The translations under genes were made by a program, and so were the position numbers. Shown here piece after piece: positions 10,465-22,178 of a DNA stretch of 64,000 nt (position 1 is the stretch's first letter; every line of letters begins with the position of its first letter). The stretch is taken from NCBI RefSeq assembly GCF_014898815.1, contig NW_026515450.1, positions 124,001 through 188,000 on the forward strand, written 5' to 3'. The notes below the pieces were generated by a model, which did not search any database, was not told the origin of the DNA, and worked only from the letters and a program-made list of their open reading frames with translations. This stretch comes from Panonychus citri (taxonomy: Eukaryota; Arthropoda; Arachnida; Trombidiformes; Tetranychidae).

Positions 10465-13027
10465 ATGGCCACTGCTTGGGATAAATTGGAACAATTGTTA
10501 ACCTGTGCAATATGTTTGGATCGATTTCGAAACCCAAAGATGCTTCCATGTCAACACAGTTTCTGCCAGGAACCTTGTATGGAAGGTCTTCAAGATTATG
10601 CCCGACGGCAGATTAAATGCCCTGAATGTCGAGCTGAACATCGGATACATTTTCAAGGAATTCAATCCTATCCCACCAATGTTACTCTTCAACGGTTCCT
10701 TGAGTTACACCAAAGTATAACCGGTGAAGAGCCTGAACCTGTTCCCTCCATGATGGAAAGGTGTGGTGTCTGTTCAGAGAAATCAACAGCTACTCGATGT
10801 AATCATTGTGATAAAAAGGTTTGCCCCGAGTGTAAAGAAGCTCATATTGATATTCTTAAACGTGAAATCTCACGTATTTGTCATCAAGTTCGTCGAGCTC
10901 TCAATAGATTACAAGATGCTCTCTCACAAACCGAACGCTCAATGGAAAGGTTAAATGTTAACTCGGTTCACATTCGTGATGAAATTGAAGAAATTGTCCG
11001 ACGATTTGTTCGTGATTTAAAAGCTCAAGAGGATAAAATGTTAAAAGATTTGGAAACTTATTCACGAGTAGAATCGAAAAATTTAACCAAATTAAAGGAA
11101 GATCTTGCCATTGAGTATGATTTTCTTAAAGATAATTGTGACCTGGTTGAGAAAAATATCGTCGACCCAAAGAAAACCTGGAATGATGTTGAACTTTGTG
11201 AGGTGAAATTTATTTTTGTTAAAACTCGATTTTCTAAGAAATTTTGATGCCGATGCTGCCGATTATACTCGAGGTATGAAGTTCTTGCCAAGCTCAGAGT
11301 TGGACTCACTTCGCCGTAATTTGGTTAATTTTGGTGAACTTAAACTGTCAACTCTCGAAGAATCTAACGCTAATGTACATGCCTCATCTCCTGGTTTAAT
11401 GTCCACCACTGGGGTCAGTTCATCTTATTTGTCGGTCCCCCAACAAAGTATGCTCATGAGAAGTCAGAGTGACCATCGATTGGCAACACAATTTGCCCGT
11501 CGTGACTCGCGAATGACTGATTTAACTCAAAGTCGACTCAATACTCCAGGTTATTCTGATTCCGAGAAAGATCCTCGTGATCCTAATAGAGCCACATCTC
11601 CCAGCGGTTATTCATCTCGATCTCGACGAGATGATACAAGTCGACTTGGAAGTAGGTATGGAGATGATAGTCGAGATCCGACATCTCGTCGATTCCTTCG
11701 AGATTCTAGTGATACTTACCGTCCTGGTGGATATTCTCGTACAGATGAAGATTCTTTCTCCACCGGGCCTCAGTTCAAATCTCGTTTCATGAGAGAACGA
11801 GGTGGTGAATTGGGTTTCGATGATTTCGATTATGATCCATCAACTTACATGCCTCGAAGTGTACGATTCGAGGAACCCTCATCAACCACCACAACAGCAA
11901 CTTCATCTGCTCCACTAGTCAAAGTTTTCGACACACCAGAAGCACCAAGAGGTTGTCTCAGTGGGATTGTTAAAATTTCCGATACTGCTCATTATATGGA
12001 GCGTTCACATGAGAATGAGGTTCGAGCTAAGGTTGAAAAAGAAAAGAAAGAAGAGGAATCACGAAGTCTTCCCCCACCAACATCAGTATCCTCGTACCAA
12101 CCACCCTCAAGACCCAGGCCACCCTCTCGTCAGGTATCCGAAGATGAGATTGAAAAGCAAAAGAAAATGAATCAAGCGGCATCCGCAGCACCAAATGTCA
12201 CCCCCAGTAGAGCCAACAATTCATCCTCGTTAGACAATAGCAATTTAACCACAACAACAGCCAATAGTTTATCAAGTAATTTAGCTCCATCCAACATTGG
12301 ATTAACCTCTTCATCAACACCAAATTCATTAGATAATTACGGTTCCAGTTTATCGTCCACCACAGTGCCATCCTCTGACACTATCCGACCTGTTGCTCGA
12401 CGAGTCGGTTCAACTAGAGATGATGATGATTTAAGCACAGGTCGATCTTATCGTGATAACAATACTTCCTCGACTACAACAACAACACCATCCTCTCGAC
12501 GTGGAGTTGGCTCAAGTGAGCTAACCTCAAGTTCATTGGTTGATGATAACGACGATGATCTTGATAGTTCTAATTTATCCCGAATTGGACGCAGACGACG
12601 TGGATCATTATCTGGAGAAGATTCAAAAGATTCGTTGTCAAGTCGCTCATCACAACCAACGCAAGCATCTTCTGCATCATCAACAACATCCTCATCACCT
12701 TCAACAACTGGCACTTCAAGGCAAGTTCAAGGGGAGGAGATGGTATCATCACTGTCAAAGGAGGATAGGATCATGTCAGAAGGTGAATTGGTTAATAATA
12801 ATATTAATAGGAATCATGATAGTTGCAATTCAGTTAATAGTAATAATACAAATAGTTACAGGCAAAATTCAATTTCTCAATCGTCAACCGGATCATCTTT
12901 ACCTCATCGTCATCTACCGCTGTTAAACCTGTTGCACATAAACTTGAAAATTTTCTCTGTGAATCACCTCCCTTCTCATCATCATCATCGTCATCATCAG
13001 CATCACCATTTTCCTCTGATGTTTTAG
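10465..13027 (+). CDS. tn: Thin/Abba-like RING protein, truncated before NHL repeats
   Basis: TRIM-NHL-type protein. In Drosophila, Thin (TRIM32-like) maintains muscle sarcomeres. The RING is C14xxC17...C29xH31xxC34...C52xxC55, followed by a B-box-like zinc finger (CGVCSEK...CNHCDKKVCPEC) and a coiled coil from about 125 to 240. The sequence after it (LRNFDADAADYTR) also matches the family. A long Ser/Arg-rich disordered region follows (SRSRRD, SSLDNSN, proline patches). Two breaks: (1) the frame changes near 11215-11225, where one extra T in a T5 run would explain it, because the protein resumes at once in the next frame; (2) at 12904 the gene enters duplicated RhoGAP-tail DNA out of frame and stops at 13025-13027 after about 40 foreign codons. 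The C-terminal NHL propeller is missing from the window, so this is a truncated or broken gene. Confidence 0.8.
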
Positions 13028-13829
13028 CTGATCAACTATCCAGTGTTACAAATAATGTAACATCACCAGCACCTTCATCCAGTAGTCTGATCAACAGTGA
13101 AAGATTAACCTCATTTCTCACTGGCTCTTTAGATCGTAAACAACTGCGAAGCAGTTTAGATCGTAAAAATAATGATCGTAAAAACAAAACAATCTCATTC
13201 ATTGGCAATCCAAGGACACCAAGGTTAAATGTGATTGACAAACCAACAATTCCTCCACCAGAAGTGCCTTATGCACAACAATCTATTAGCAATAAACAAT
13301 CAACCAGCAACAGTAATAATAGTACCCTCGAAAGACCCAGTTTCCCACCGCCAGAACGTCCAAGTCGTGATTCAACACCTACATTAACAAATCAATCATC
13401 TACACTTGAACAATCAACAGAAAACATTTTCGACTATGAAGAATCACTTGAATCATCAACCGAAGAACCATCAAGCAAATTATATCCCGATCTCTCTCAA
13501 TTAGTGGTCGCTGATAATTCATTGACAGCAAAATGTTCATCAAGTGATATCATTATCGATGAAGGCCAAATGATAAAAAACGATATTAACATTAACAATA
13601 ATAATAATAATGATATCAAAATCAACAACAACAACAACAATAATAATAATAATAATCCAGAGATGATCTCATTTGCTGATGATTCCGAGGAAGAGTTTCT
13701 CCTCAAGCAAAATAATCGCGACAGCAATAGTAGTGAGGAGTTTAATCAACGAAGATCAGATTTACCACCGGATAAGCCGAAACGATCAGCTCACTCTAAT
13801 TACATCTTAAATTCCAGTCATCATCAATC

Positions 13830-13860
<31 letters not shown>

Positions 13861-14043
13861 CTTCAACAATCTCCTTCCTTAGATTGGGATAACGGTGATA
13901 ATAGTAATCGTAGTAGTGGAGAAAGTCAAGCTTCGGTGGGTCGAAGGCCACCAAGGCCACTTCCGCCCGCTCCTGCGGTAGCTGTTAAACCAAAGATTAT
14001 TACTAATGCTGGTACATCATCTTCGGAAAATACTTACCTGTGA
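12904..14043 (+). pseudogene. Detached second copy of the RhoGAP C-terminal tail
   Basis: Nearly identical to 5020-6153, including the proline motifs, the Asn/Gln runs and the NTYL end. It has no BAR or RhoGAP domain, no start codon of its own and no matching upstream exon. The thin-like frame enters it in the wrong register. Unless a transcript splices into it, it is unlikely to be translated. Its near-perfect identity suggests a recent duplication or gene conversion rather than selection. Confidence 0.75.
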
Positions 14044-14850
14044 TCTATCAAACTTTTGGTTCTGTTTACAATCAAAACCATTCTTATTAAATGTTTTCAG
14101 CTCAACAATCAACTAAAGGGAGAGAAAGGAAGTGAGAAATTTAAATACACCGTTAAATTATATTGTCAAATATTTCCAAAAGACAAGTGAACTCGACTCT
14201 AGTCGTTATTTACAATGATTAAAAACAGATAACCAAATGTGATTAATCATTAACTATTTTTTACTTGTTTACATTATAATTATTATTATAATTAATTAAA
14301 CATCCCATCAACATACAAACGCAAAAGAAACAATTACAGTTGAATCCTTGATTGTTATAAATTCCCAAATTCAATTAGGATATTAAACTTACAAACAATT
14401 CATTAATTGATGTTTCCAAAAACAAAACTTATCTCAAAATATTTACCATAATTAATTATATTGCTTGTCAATCAAATGATTCATTTCCAATTTTTATTGG
14501 AGAGAATGAAAATTTCAATTAATTGTTACCGTTGAAAACAATTAATTTGATTGTCGCCGGATGTTGATTGTGATTCCTCATAATTGAATCAATTTGTTGA
14601 AAGTTTTTAATTAGAAAGTCACATGGTTACAATTAGGAAATCATTTTTGTAATCAAAAATACTCAATAACGATTGAATATTATCATACGGAGATTAATTT
14701 GTCAATCTTGTTTACAATCAAGGTCGATACAATCTAATCAATTGTACACAATCCGAAACAATTAACTCGACAATTGTTTGGATAATAAAGATGTTCATTT
14801 AATCTTAGTTAATTGTGATTAGTGTTTAGTTATTTTTTTCCTTTCTCATT
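14044..14850 (+). other. Copied RhoGAP 3' UTR / two-pore channel 5' flank
   Basis: AT-rich, no coding signal. Any promoter of the intact channel gene must lie here or further left. The matching segment 6154-6949 serves the left copy. Confidence 0.5.
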
Positions 14851-17470
14851 ATGAAAAGTTCATCAACTGCTGAGATTCTCTCAGTTAAACCAGTTGATTC
14901 GAGTACTCATTTAGTAATTAGTGATCATGTTGAACGTAATTACTTACATGGCAGAGCGTTGATTAAATGTGCTTTGGACGGAATTAAATTTAAATTGAAA
15001 GATGACATTGATTCGTTGAAAATATATTTCATCTATTCAAATTATCATTTCACATGGTTAACTAATTTAGCCGTTTTTCTGCTCCTTCTAATTGCGATTT
15101 GGGAAGATATTAGTTTGAGTGTTTTGGAAAATGGTAAATATAAGAAGACCATATTATCCGTTACAATCAATTTAGTCGAGATCGGTTGTTTCTCCGTCCT
15201 TTTTGTACGATTAGCCTTTCTACATCGATGTACGCAACTTAAATTGTTCTGGATTGACGGTAAAAACATCTTACAATTAGGATTAATTTTCTTTTCCATG
15301 GTTGATATTATTCTGCAATCTTCTGCTTCTTATCATCATTTTCCATTGTTTTCCACTCGATGGTCACGATGTCTTAGACCTTTTTTCATCTTTCTTATTC
15401 CAGAACAGCGTCAGGTAAATTGTTTCCTCTCGATTAGATTTAATTGTTCTCTGACTCAATTCTTCTTTCATTGTCATTAAAGCTTCGCAGGATAGTTAAG
15501 TGTGTTTATAGAACTTTACCCGATCAGGTGAACATTTTAATTCTTTACTTTTTATCTCTTGGTTTGTCCTCGATAATTGGATTTAAATTATTCTCACAAC
15601 GTCGACTATTTGATCAGAGAACTTTGCCTTTTGATACATATTCCAATTCTTTGTATAATCTTTATGTTCTGGTCACAACGGTCAATAATCCATCTATTAT
15701 GTAAGAGAAAAAAAGTTAATTATTCCAGTTAATTAAATGTATTAATCACTTCCGCAGGTTACCAGCTTATAATCAGAGCGGATTCTTTGCTATATTTTTT
15801 GTCATATTCTTGATAATTAATTGGCTTCTCTTCATGAATATAACTCTAGCAGTTATCTACAATTCATACAGAGGACATTTAAAAGTAATTGTAACAATCA
15901 ACTACAAAAAATTAACCAGAATTTAATCTGACTTTTTGTTTTGTTTCTCATAAATAATTTGATCTTGTCTTATATTTAGGATGAAATTTCCAACATTCAT
16001 TCAATTAAATTATCCAACCTTAATAAAGCTTTCGAAGTGGTAACTGGTTCATCTGATAGATTTGATCAACAGGCTGGATTAACTCGGGAACAATTTAATC
16101 ATATTGCAATTGATGTTCCAGAATACAATCCGTCATTTGGTTCGGTTAATTCTCGTCACTATTTGTATACAGTTTGGTATCTTTTGGAAACTCAAGGATT
16201 AATTAAACGTCGTGAATTTTTAAACATGATTGAATTACCAGTAATTCAGATCAATATGGTTTATCCGGTTCGTTCTGATGAACTGTCCACATTTGTGAGT
16301 CGCTACTTTAGCTCAATCTACGATTCGTCAACATCAATGATGTTCCGTATTGTTATTCAAAGTGTTTATTATCAGTATACAGCAGAATTTATTCTGATAA
16401 TTAGCTTGATTGTTCTGACATTTGACAATTCTCCTGATCGGATTGATTTTGAATATTTCGTCATCAGCTTCTTTGTGTTTGATAATTTTGCCAAATTATA
16501 TTCTCAGGGATTTATTATATTTTTCAAACAATTTTGGAATCTCTATTCGTTAACTGGAACTATTTTAGCAGTTATCATGATATTCATTGTGATCTTTGGT
16601 TTAGTTGAAGAATCAAATATAGATCCTTATTTAAACGTTTTTCTGATTCTTCTTGTTCTTCCAATCATCAGGATGTTTCGCCGAATTGAAAGATTTCATT
16701 CAATTTTAAACACTTCCCGTTGGATGATTCCATTTATAATCGACTTTACAATCATCATATTTGCATTGTTTTACTTTTTTGCTATCATTGGGATCATCTT
16801 ATTTGCTCAATTAATCAATTCAGATCCTTCTGGTTGTCCGGTTGGTTCAATTGATTGCTGTCCATCCAATTTAACGGAAAAAGGGGTTCGCTTTTGTACA
16901 ATTAACTTTAATTCAATAGTAACGGCATATCTGTTACTCTTTCAACTGTTGGCGGTAAATGATTGGCATCAGTTTGTCAGAAATTATGAAATTATGACCA
17001 ATAGTAAATATACTCGATTATATTTTGTCAGTTTCCATTTGATTTGTATCATTGTGGTTCTCAATTGTTTCACCGCCTTTATTATTGAATCTTTCATCTT
17101 GGAATATAATAGAGATGATGAACAATCATCAATAATTTCATCAACACCACCAGGAATAGAGACCACGTTAAGTAATAGTCGTTTGATCAGCAGAATACGA
17201 AGATTAACCAACAATAATCATCCAAAGGTTAGATTAGCTTGTAATCCGATTGTCAAGCTTTTGGGTAAACATCAAGGAAATGAAGTGATTGCTTTTAATA
17301 TACCAGAAAATAATAATTTCCATGTTGAAATTCACGAGGCGACGACAATTGAATCCACGCTACTCAGAGTTTTCCAAAAAGAATTGCTAGAAGAGGAAGA
17401 AGAAAGAAAAAAATTAGATGAAGTTTTAACCAAATTAGACAAACAAGAATCCGAGGAGAAGAAGAATTAA
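14851..17470 (+). CDS. TPCN1: Two-pore cation channel (TPC1-like)
   Basis: Endolysosomal two-pore channel: two six-helix repeats in one chain, which in other animals conducts Na+/Ca2+ under control of NAADP/PI(3,5)P2. Exons 14851-15414, 15483-15700, 15758-15884 and 15980-17470 join in phase to 799 residues, close to the ~800-residue family size. Exon 1 holds S1-S4 of repeat I; exon 2 holds S5 and pore loop I (YVLVTTVNNPSIM, cf. the family TT-NFP-M filter); exon 3 holds S6. Exon 4 holds the linker and repeat II, with the arginine-bearing S4 (IIRMFRRIERFHSIL), pore loop II (LLAVNDWHQF) and a charged tail ending in a Glu/Lys-rich helix. No frame breaks. It is the intact version of the fragment at 6950. 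The assignment to TPC1 rather than TPC2/3 rests on overall resemblance only. Confidence 0.85.
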
Positions 17471-18419
17471 TTGAATTAATACATTTAAATGTGAATAAAA
17501 CCTTTAAATATAAATGAAAACAAAGTTTCCATCAATTATTGAAGTTTGTAGATTAACTCGTCTATTGATTGACGATCCTTGCGATTGGATTAAGTTGATT
17601 GTTGTATGAATCACATAAGAATCAATGTTCAAGTCGATTTATAACAATAATTAATCGTTCAAGTGATGGATTAACTGAGAAAACAATTGTTGCTCGTTAT
17701 TCATGTTTATCTTTGATGTGGATGATGAAACTTGATTGAATTACACAGATTTTATAATGATCACCAGTAATACAAATACATGCGCATCCATTTAACCTTG
17801 ATTGTTGTTGATTCTTTGATTGTAATGAACCAATTGTACCAATATTAATACAATGATTATCACTAGAAAGAAGAAGTAGTTGGTGATGTTAATTACGATA
17901 ACAAACTTTGTTATTGTAAATGATTCGAAGGGTATTGTTGGAGTATTTGTAGAAATTCACTTAAGGATAAATTGACGATTAATAGTTGAAGAAAATTATT
18001 ATTTTCTTTACATCAAAAAGATTCAAATGATTTGAAAGTTTGATCCATTTTCATTTTTGTCAACAATCGAACGAAAAATTTACTTAATTGTTGCAATTGA
18101 TTTACTCTCTTAAAAGGATCGGTCGTTTTTTTCAGCGCATATTTTAAAATGACCAATCATTAACTACAGTGACAATCTGAGTCTTTTTTATCTCCTTTGT
18201 TTAAACTGTCGACCTTTATCATTTCCAGATCGTCTAGAATCTTCTCACGATTATCAAATTTGTTAGCCAAATCAGACTCTTCTTTGAATCTCTTTTAGTA
18301 TTTTCATCCGAATCGGTATTTTTGACATCATGGTGAAAATGGTTCCATCAATCTTTTCTAAAGAAAGACATCTTACATTGGTAACATAGGTATGATAGGG
18401 TAACATGAAGGTCAAATAG
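17471..18419. other. 3' flank of the two-pore channel
   Basis: AT-rich, no coding signal. An AATAAA at about 17495 is a candidate polyadenylation signal for the channel gene. Confidence 0.4.
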
Positions 18420-18422
18420 CTC

Positions 18423-18776
18423 GACAAATTTGTTTCTTCGGGTTCTCTCCATGACAATCTCCACATTCTGGATGTTCCAATCCAACTTGGAAACTTTAAT
18501 CTCTTCGGCTCCGTCATCCAGATATGATCAACAGTTTCATTGGGTAGCCATCTTTTCATTTGGAACCAAGAACACGACGATTTTTTGTATCTTTTCGATC
18601 ATTCTGGTGATTTGGCTCTACCATTTTCGATTGGCAATTGTACATTTTATTCTGATGTTTCAACTCTAAAGGAACGCAAGAACACATTTCCATCAACAGT
18701 TATCGTTTTTTCCATTGCGAGAATCCATTGGTCTTATTCATTTCGAATCACAATTGGTGGTAGTTATTTGAATTAA
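18423..18776 (+). pseudogene. Possible decayed coding fragment
   Basis: One frame reads as protein-like sequence over about 115 codons (FVSSGSLHDNLHILDV, then HLFIWNQEHDDFLYLFDHSG and IGNCTFYSDVSTLKE), with normal composition unlike the surrounding AT-rich spacer. It has an in-frame stop near 18524 and several stops just upstream. It may be a relic of a gene or of the adjacent mobile block. I do not recognise the family. Confidence 0.3.
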
Positions 18777-18834
18777 TTCACAAATTCTTAAAATTAACTG
18801 ATTGTTCGTTGACTTCTATTTCTTTCATAATTTC

Positions 18835-18853
18835 AACTTGAAACTTTCAAGTT
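18835..18853. repeat. 19-bp palindrome past the RT stop
   Basis: aacttgaaa-c-tttcaagtt is a perfect inverted repeat around a single base, 44 bp beyond the RT stop on the minus strand. In non-LTR elements a 3' hairpin can be the RT recognition signal; that role is inferred. Confidence 0.5.
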
Positions 18854-18896
18854 TGTAACGTAATTTTATTCACATATTGTGTAACCTTTACGGTTG

Positions 18897-20791
18897 TCAT
18901 ACAACTGAGTAGCCTCTTGTGCTACCCTCTAACGGTTGCATTTCTAACCGTGTACATGTTTGGAAAGATTCAATTCTGTTGTCAACTGTTTCAAGTATTT
19001 CATTTATTATTTTTATGTCTTTGGCATCCCAATCTTTTACGTGTTTCAATCTGAGTCCTTGTATTTCAGGGAAGTTGTTTTCGATCCGTTCGCATTCTAG
19101 CCAGTAGTGAAGCCGATGTGGTCTTCTAATCCCGCAGCAATCGATCACTCGTCTATGTTTTACCATATTCTCCAGTGTTATCATGCAATGTATTTGTATT
19201 TTGTCTTCAACTTTGATGTTTAGTTTGGCCAGTGGTGAGTTTGATTGTCTGAATTTTTGTTCAGTTATCTTTTTTTCTTCTTCTATCAATTTTCTTTGTT
19301 GCGTCCTCACATTGTTTAGATTGTTTGGGAGAGGTAGATACCATCTAATTTCCCTCTCCCACCAGTTGTCTCTGGTTTGGGTGGTTGTGAAGAGCCAATT
19401 TCCTGGTAATAGTAGGATTCTTCTAACGTCATGACCGAATTGTGAACTTGAATAGATTAGTTCCGCTGTTTTTGGTTCCAATACAATTGTCACTTGAAAT
19501 TGTCCCCATATCCTTATGATTGCTTCTAAAGAAATTAGTCTCACTTCGTACATTTCCTTACCTCTTGGTATCTCCATCTTCCAAAGTCCTTCGGATGTGT
19601 TGTGTCGTATTATTGTGGTTCTACTGTCTTTGATTTTATAATATATCTGATGATCGCCCGATAGAGTTTTCCGATTTAATATTTCGGCTATCGGAACTTT
19701 GTGTCTCTCTATCCAGCCCTCTGGTCTTCGAATTCCTTCGTTCGAATCGCATATTCTGTTTTGAATTCGGCAGTTTTCCAACCATTTTGGGTACTTGTAA
19801 ATAACTAAGTGGCCCCATCGCGTTCTTCTTGTTGAGATGAATTTGTTTATCATGGTGCCAATTAATTCATTGATTCTGTTTTCGTTAACCAGGTCCTGCA
19901 TCATTAAGGGTATTAGCGGGTATATACAAGGCCACAAGTAGCTGGACACTATCAGTTTTTGGATTTTTAGTGGAAGGTAACCAATTTTGGGCCAATTAAT
20001 CCTTCTGGACTGAATTATTAGCTTGTTTATGTTTTCTTCCATTTGTTTCTTTGCACTTTTTAATGTGATCTTCTTTTTGCAGTATGAGAAGCCTAATATG
20101 CGGTATATCGTGTCATCGCTTGGGTAAATGATTTTTGTTTTTTCCTCGTTCAGTTTGAGATTTATTTCTAATAGTAATTTTTTTATTTCCTCCAGTGTTG
20201 CCGCTCTTGTCCAAGGAGAGAATTCACGTATTACGATGGTCATATCGTCCGCGAACGCATAAACGTGGATACCCTTCGACCAACATTTGCTTATGACGTG
20301 ATTGAGGGCCAAGATGAAGAGGAGAGGGCCGATTGAGGTACCTTGCGATACTTCGGAGGTTGATTTTTTAAAGAGCTTCTTCCTGCCATCGAACCATGTG
20401 AGGTAATCATTTGTTTGTATTGAGTCGATTAGAGCCATAGTCGATTGTCCAACTAACTCTGTCAGCTGACCTCGGATCGGAGCTAGGCTGACGTCGTCGA
20501 AGGCTGTTGAGACGTCGACCATTATAATTGTCGAGGAGAATCTATTCTCCTTTTTTAAAAGAATTCTGAGTAAATCTTCTCTTCTCCTCCCTGCTAGGAA
20601 TCCGAATTGCGTTCCCGGTACCAACATTTTCTCGGCCACCTCTTGAAGTCGATTCGCTAATATGGAATCTATCATCTTGAGTAGATGATTTGGAGTTCTG
20701 ATCATTCGAACTCGGCCATCCGGCTTCGGAACGAAGCCGCACCCAAAGACGCACAGGACATTCGGCACATGAGAAGATTGGATGATGTTTA
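18897..20791 (-). CDS. Reverse transcriptase part of ORF2
   Basis: Non-LTR reverse transcriptase. The finger motif FGCGFVPKPDGRVRMI opens the domain, followed by the TQFGFLAGR block, VDVSTAFDDV (first catalytic Asp), SQGTSIGPLLF, and the catalytic box YAFADDM (codons 20255-20244), with Phe in place of the more usual Tyr. The C-terminal part carries a Cys/His cluster (DCCGIRRPHRLHYWLEC) typical of R1/Jockey-type ORF2 proteins. No RNase H is recognisable. The frame lies one register away from the upstream endonuclease: sense sequence continues in this frame from about 20790 (RDNQSIVN...), so the shift lies at about 20790-20810. It could be a disabling mutation, a sequencing indel or, less likely, programmed frameshifting. 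Likely expressed as one protein with the endonuclease in an intact copy. Confidence 0.85.
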
Positions 20792-22135
20792 CTATACTCT
20801 GATTATCTCGTCTCTGTTTCTATCTAGGAATCGATTCCAGGTTGCTATCGTGAAGTTGTCCGCTGATAGGCTGGAGGCCTTTGCTTTGTATTTTCTGAGC
20901 ATTAGTATTTCGTGTTCATGGATGTGGCCATCGATACCAGTCGGTTGATCCTCGTATTTGGGCCGATTGGTTGTAAAACCCTGAAGCCAATTTAATTTGC
21001 TATTTATTGTTGTCGGGTTCGCCCAGTTGATTCTTTCACCTTCATCGATTATGTGTTTTTTTATTAATCGCCATATTTTTTTAGCATCTTTCATTTTGGT
21101 AAACATTTTGTATATATTCATGGAAGTGACTTTCCGGTTTATTTCTTGGGTAAGTTGATCTATTCGAGTTTCATCCTCAGTTGTTTTAAATCTTTTCTTT
21201 TGGATTCTCCTTCTTTCTTTCAATAGTCGTTGATATTTGTTTCTTTTCTTTCTCTTTTTTATCCATAGGCCATGATTGTCTGGGAAGTGGATAATCTCGT
21301 TGCATTTTTTGATCAGTGGGTGTTCCCGATCCCATGTGGAAGATCTGAGGTCTTGGTCACTGGTTATGTCCCATGAACCAATCTTCATGTATTTCCCGTG
21401 GTTCTGTTTTTTCCCCCTCACTAGCGATTTGTCAATTTTACACTTGATGAGCCAGTGATCGGAAGAGTCTCTGAATTTTTCTGTGTCGCTAACTAACAAT
21501 GGAGGTGAATAGAAGATCATATCGATGACCCTATTTGATCGGATGAATGTTGTTTCGAGGTCTACATTCATCGGTTTTAGGTTGAAACGAATTAGAGTGT
21601 CGACAAGTGGTGAAAATAGGTTAACATCTTTGGTGCCCGTGCTATTAGATTGCCAATATCTCATGGAGGCATTGAAATCGCCCATTAGTATAAGCGCACT
21701 GTTGATGTTTTCCAAACATAGTCGATATATTGTCGCGATTTGGTGGTTCGTTAGTTGTTTTCCTCGCCATGGTTTGATGTACACACCAATAATTAAGATG
21801 TTTTCTTTCCTGAGGAGACCTGCCACTACATTTTCGCAATTTGTTCTCACATTGATCGGTTGTAGGTCTCTTGAGAACACCAATACCTGACGATTTTTCA
21901 CTATTATACCTTTGGTGTTGATTTGTTTATATAACTCGCTGATGTTTGGGTCACTTATCGAAGTTATTCTCATGTCATTATAAACTGTTTCAATAATTAT
22001 TTTCCGGGTGAGGTCACTTTTTTGATTCACATTTCCATGAAGTACATGTAACATTTTCAATTTGAATTTGAATTTAATGACTGTTTCTTTGCCGCCTTTT
22101 CTTATGTAATTTCCGTTGGTAACCAAGTGAACCAT
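20792..22135 (-). CDS. APE-type endonuclease part of ORF2
   Basis: Endonuclease/exonuclease/phosphatase-fold nuclease that would nick target DNA for target-primed reverse transcription. Visible motifs: LKMLHVLHGNVNQ near the start, IIGVYIKPWRG, LILMGDFNAS (catalytic Asp and Asn), TTFIRSNRVIDMIF and SDHWLIKC (catalytic Asp-His). A basic linker (KKRKKRNKYQRLLKERRR) and the region leading into the RT follow. The frame ends at a TAG while the protein-like sequence continues in the RT frame. The ATG at 22135 lies 43 bp from the divergent ATG (22179) of the USP-like gene, leaving almost no room for separate promoters. The expected Glu of the usual N-terminal EP motif is not obvious (it reads DPN), so activity is uncertain. 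Confidence 0.8.
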   Translation of the reverse strand: MVHLVTNGNYIRKGGKETVIKFKFKLKMLHVLHGNVNQKSDLTRKIIIETVYNDMRITSISDPNISELYKQINTKGIIVKNRQVLVFSRDLQPINVRTNCENVVAGLLRKENILIIGVYIKPWRGKQLTNHQIATIYRLCLENINSALILMGDFNASMRYWQSNSTGTKDVNLFSPLVDTLIRFNLKPMNVDLETTFIRSNRVIDMIFYSPPLLVSDTEKFRDSSDHWLIKCKIDKSLVRGKKQNHGKYMKIGSWDITSDQDLRSSTWDREHPLIKKCNEIIHFPDNHGLWIKKRKKRNKYQRLLKERRRIQKKRFKTTEDETRIDQLTQEINRKVTSMNIYKMFTKMKDAKKIWRLIKKHIIDEGERINWANPTTINSKLNWLQGFTTNRPKYEDQPTGIDGHIHEHEILMLRKYKAKASSLSADNFTIATWNRFLDRNRDEIIRV

Positions 22136-22178
22136 TTGTTTCTTTTATTTGATTAGTTTCAAGAGCGTAATTTCAACC

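Larger units (their letters stand above)
12904..15994 (+). repeat. Segmental duplication block 1, right copy
   Basis: Counterpart of 5020-7509 but without its internal deletions. It covers the RhoGAP tail (12904-14043), its 3' UTR, the spacer and the two-pore channel through the first bases of exon 4. The left edge is abrupt: thin-like coding sequence ends and RhoGAP sequence starts at a shared tcatcgtcatct. Confidence 0.9.

Noticed and set aside
11203..11238. Possible 36-bp intron in thin-like gene
   Set aside because: Too short and breaks phase; family similarity runs through the stretch, so a one-base frame slip is a better explanation.
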